This document shows, piece by piece, positions 63,516 to 64,000 of a stretch of DNA of 64,000 bases. The position numbers and the translations under genes were made by a program. The stretch is from Flaviramulus sp. Lineage in GTDB: Bacteria; Bacteroidota; Bacteroidia; Flavobacteriales; Flavobacteriaceae. The stretch's first letter is position 1; every line of letters begins with the position of its first letter. The notes beneath the pieces are model-generated. The model made no database searches. It worked only from the letters and a program-made list of their open reading frames with translations, and had not been told where the DNA came from. Location: the NCBI GenBank assembly GCA_030731745.1, contig JANQTJ010000015.1, forward strand, positions 161,819-225,818, given 5' to 3'.

Positions 63516-64000
63516 TTAGATTGATTGTTTTACTTCATCTTCAGAAGTATTTAATTCTTTTAATTGTGATCGTAATCTATACAATAGATTTAAACGAAGT
63601 TTTAAATTATCAATTAAAGCATTCACTGTTAACTCGCTAGGTCCAGATTCTGTTAAATCTAAAGAAAGGCGTTTGTACTCTTTATCAAGCTCATTTAATT
63701 GCTCTAAATAACCGTCAAATAAATCTTTAGTTTCTGGCGAGTATGATATTTTAGATAATTCCAAATTAATACTTGCTAAATAATAATCCTCTACCTTTTT
63801 TAACCCAGGTGAAACATCGCCCAACGTTTTTGTTTCTATAGTTTGACTAACAGATACTTGAGTAGATCCATCGGCTTTTGATTGAAACTGAAAGTATTTA
63901 AATGCTCCAAAACTTAAACCAAAAAGCAATACAATAGTTGCAGCAATTTGTATAAAACTGTACTTTAATTTTAAAACTGTTTTAGGTAAAGCCATATCTA
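63516..64000 (-). CDS. Membrane protein with anti-sigma-like layout, cut by the window end
   Basis: The frame is open to the window end. An ATG at 63995 gives 159 residues, but the gene may begin beyond position 64000. A membrane helix (about 12-32, IQIAATIVLLFGLSFGAF) is followed by a periplasmic helical tail (about 60-155: YYLASINLELSKISYSPETK, LFDGYLEQLNELDKEYKR). The layout, with a short inner N-terminus and one helix, fits a membrane anti-sigma factor, whose sigma gene would lie just outside the window. The start is uncertain. Confidence 0.55.
   Translation of the reverse strand, partial: DMALPKTVLKLKYSFIQIAATIVLLFGLSFGAFKYFQFQSKADGSTQVSVSQTIETKTLGDVSPGLKKVEDYYLASINLELSKISYSPETKDLFDGYLEQLNELDKEYKRLSLDLTESGPSELTVNALIDNLKLRLNLLYRLRSQLKELNTSEDEVKQSI

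Overview
The window is AT-rich chromosomal DNA from a member of the Bacteroidota, most likely the family Flavobacteriaceae. The evidence is -7 boxes of the TAnnTTTG type, a MoaC-MoaB fusion, flavobacterial SmpB, TilS and DUF4202 proteins, secreted proteins ending their signal peptides in AQ, and no clear Shine-Dalgarno sequences. I cannot name the genus. I saw no rRNA, tRNA, CRISPR array or insertion sequence.

Layout. (1) 37-4302, + strand: a compact molybdenum cofactor operon, mobA-moaD-moeB-moaE-moaCB-moaA. A likely user of the cofactor is the FdhF/YdeP-type molybdo-oxidoreductase at 29148-31445. (2) 4345-21451, - strand: a 17 kb exopolysaccharide locus read from ugd towards a beta-propeller gene. 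It makes UDP-xylose (ugd, uxs). It also encodes a receiver protein, a priming sugar transferase with a dead receiver domain, a short TolC-like protein, a Wzc-like co-polymerase with a degenerate kinase, a flippase, a polymerase/ligase, a phosphoribosyltransferase-HAD fusion and four glycosyltransferases. (3) 22198-28356, - strand: a tightly coupled seven-gene signalling operon, receiver / H-NOX haem sensor / three-PAS histidine kinase / FIST (NosP-like) protein / second histidine kinase / Hpt / LytTR regulator. It lies directly upstream of the polysaccharide locus and is the most striking system here. It looks like a phosphorelay with two different candidate nitric-oxide sensors that ends in a DNA-binding regulator. 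(4) 28498-38662: DUF4202, molybdo-oxidoreductase, YheT-type hydrolase, adenine deaminase, TilS, a sigma-like protein, PabB and an aldose epimerase. (5) 38704-47072: DEAD-box helicase, a hipBA toxin-antitoxin module with a clear promoter and operator array, an ExbB/MotA-like protein, a LytS/LytTR pair, an S1/P1 nuclease, and a sigma factor / 59-residue protein / MscS operon. (6) 47973-61249: housekeeping and metabolic genes (lpdA, S41 and S15 peptidases, smpB, pcm, two dehydrogenases, a YggS protein, an exonuclease-GIY-YIG protein, a K+ channel, miaA). (7) 61951-64000: a two-gene envelope/anti-sigma-like unit cut by the window end.

Several genes are broken: a PNPOx-like gene with one frameshift (54153), a GNAT gene with a frameshift and three stops (61236), a STAS-domain stub upstream of ugd (21879), and C-terminal scraps at 45167 and 47726. 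A 10-base motif, GTAGACGAAT or a one-base-shorter form, lies upstream of both LytTR operons and beside the STAS stub. In the NO-sensor operon it occurs as two copies 21 bases apart. It is a candidate LytTR binding site that would link the signalling genes.
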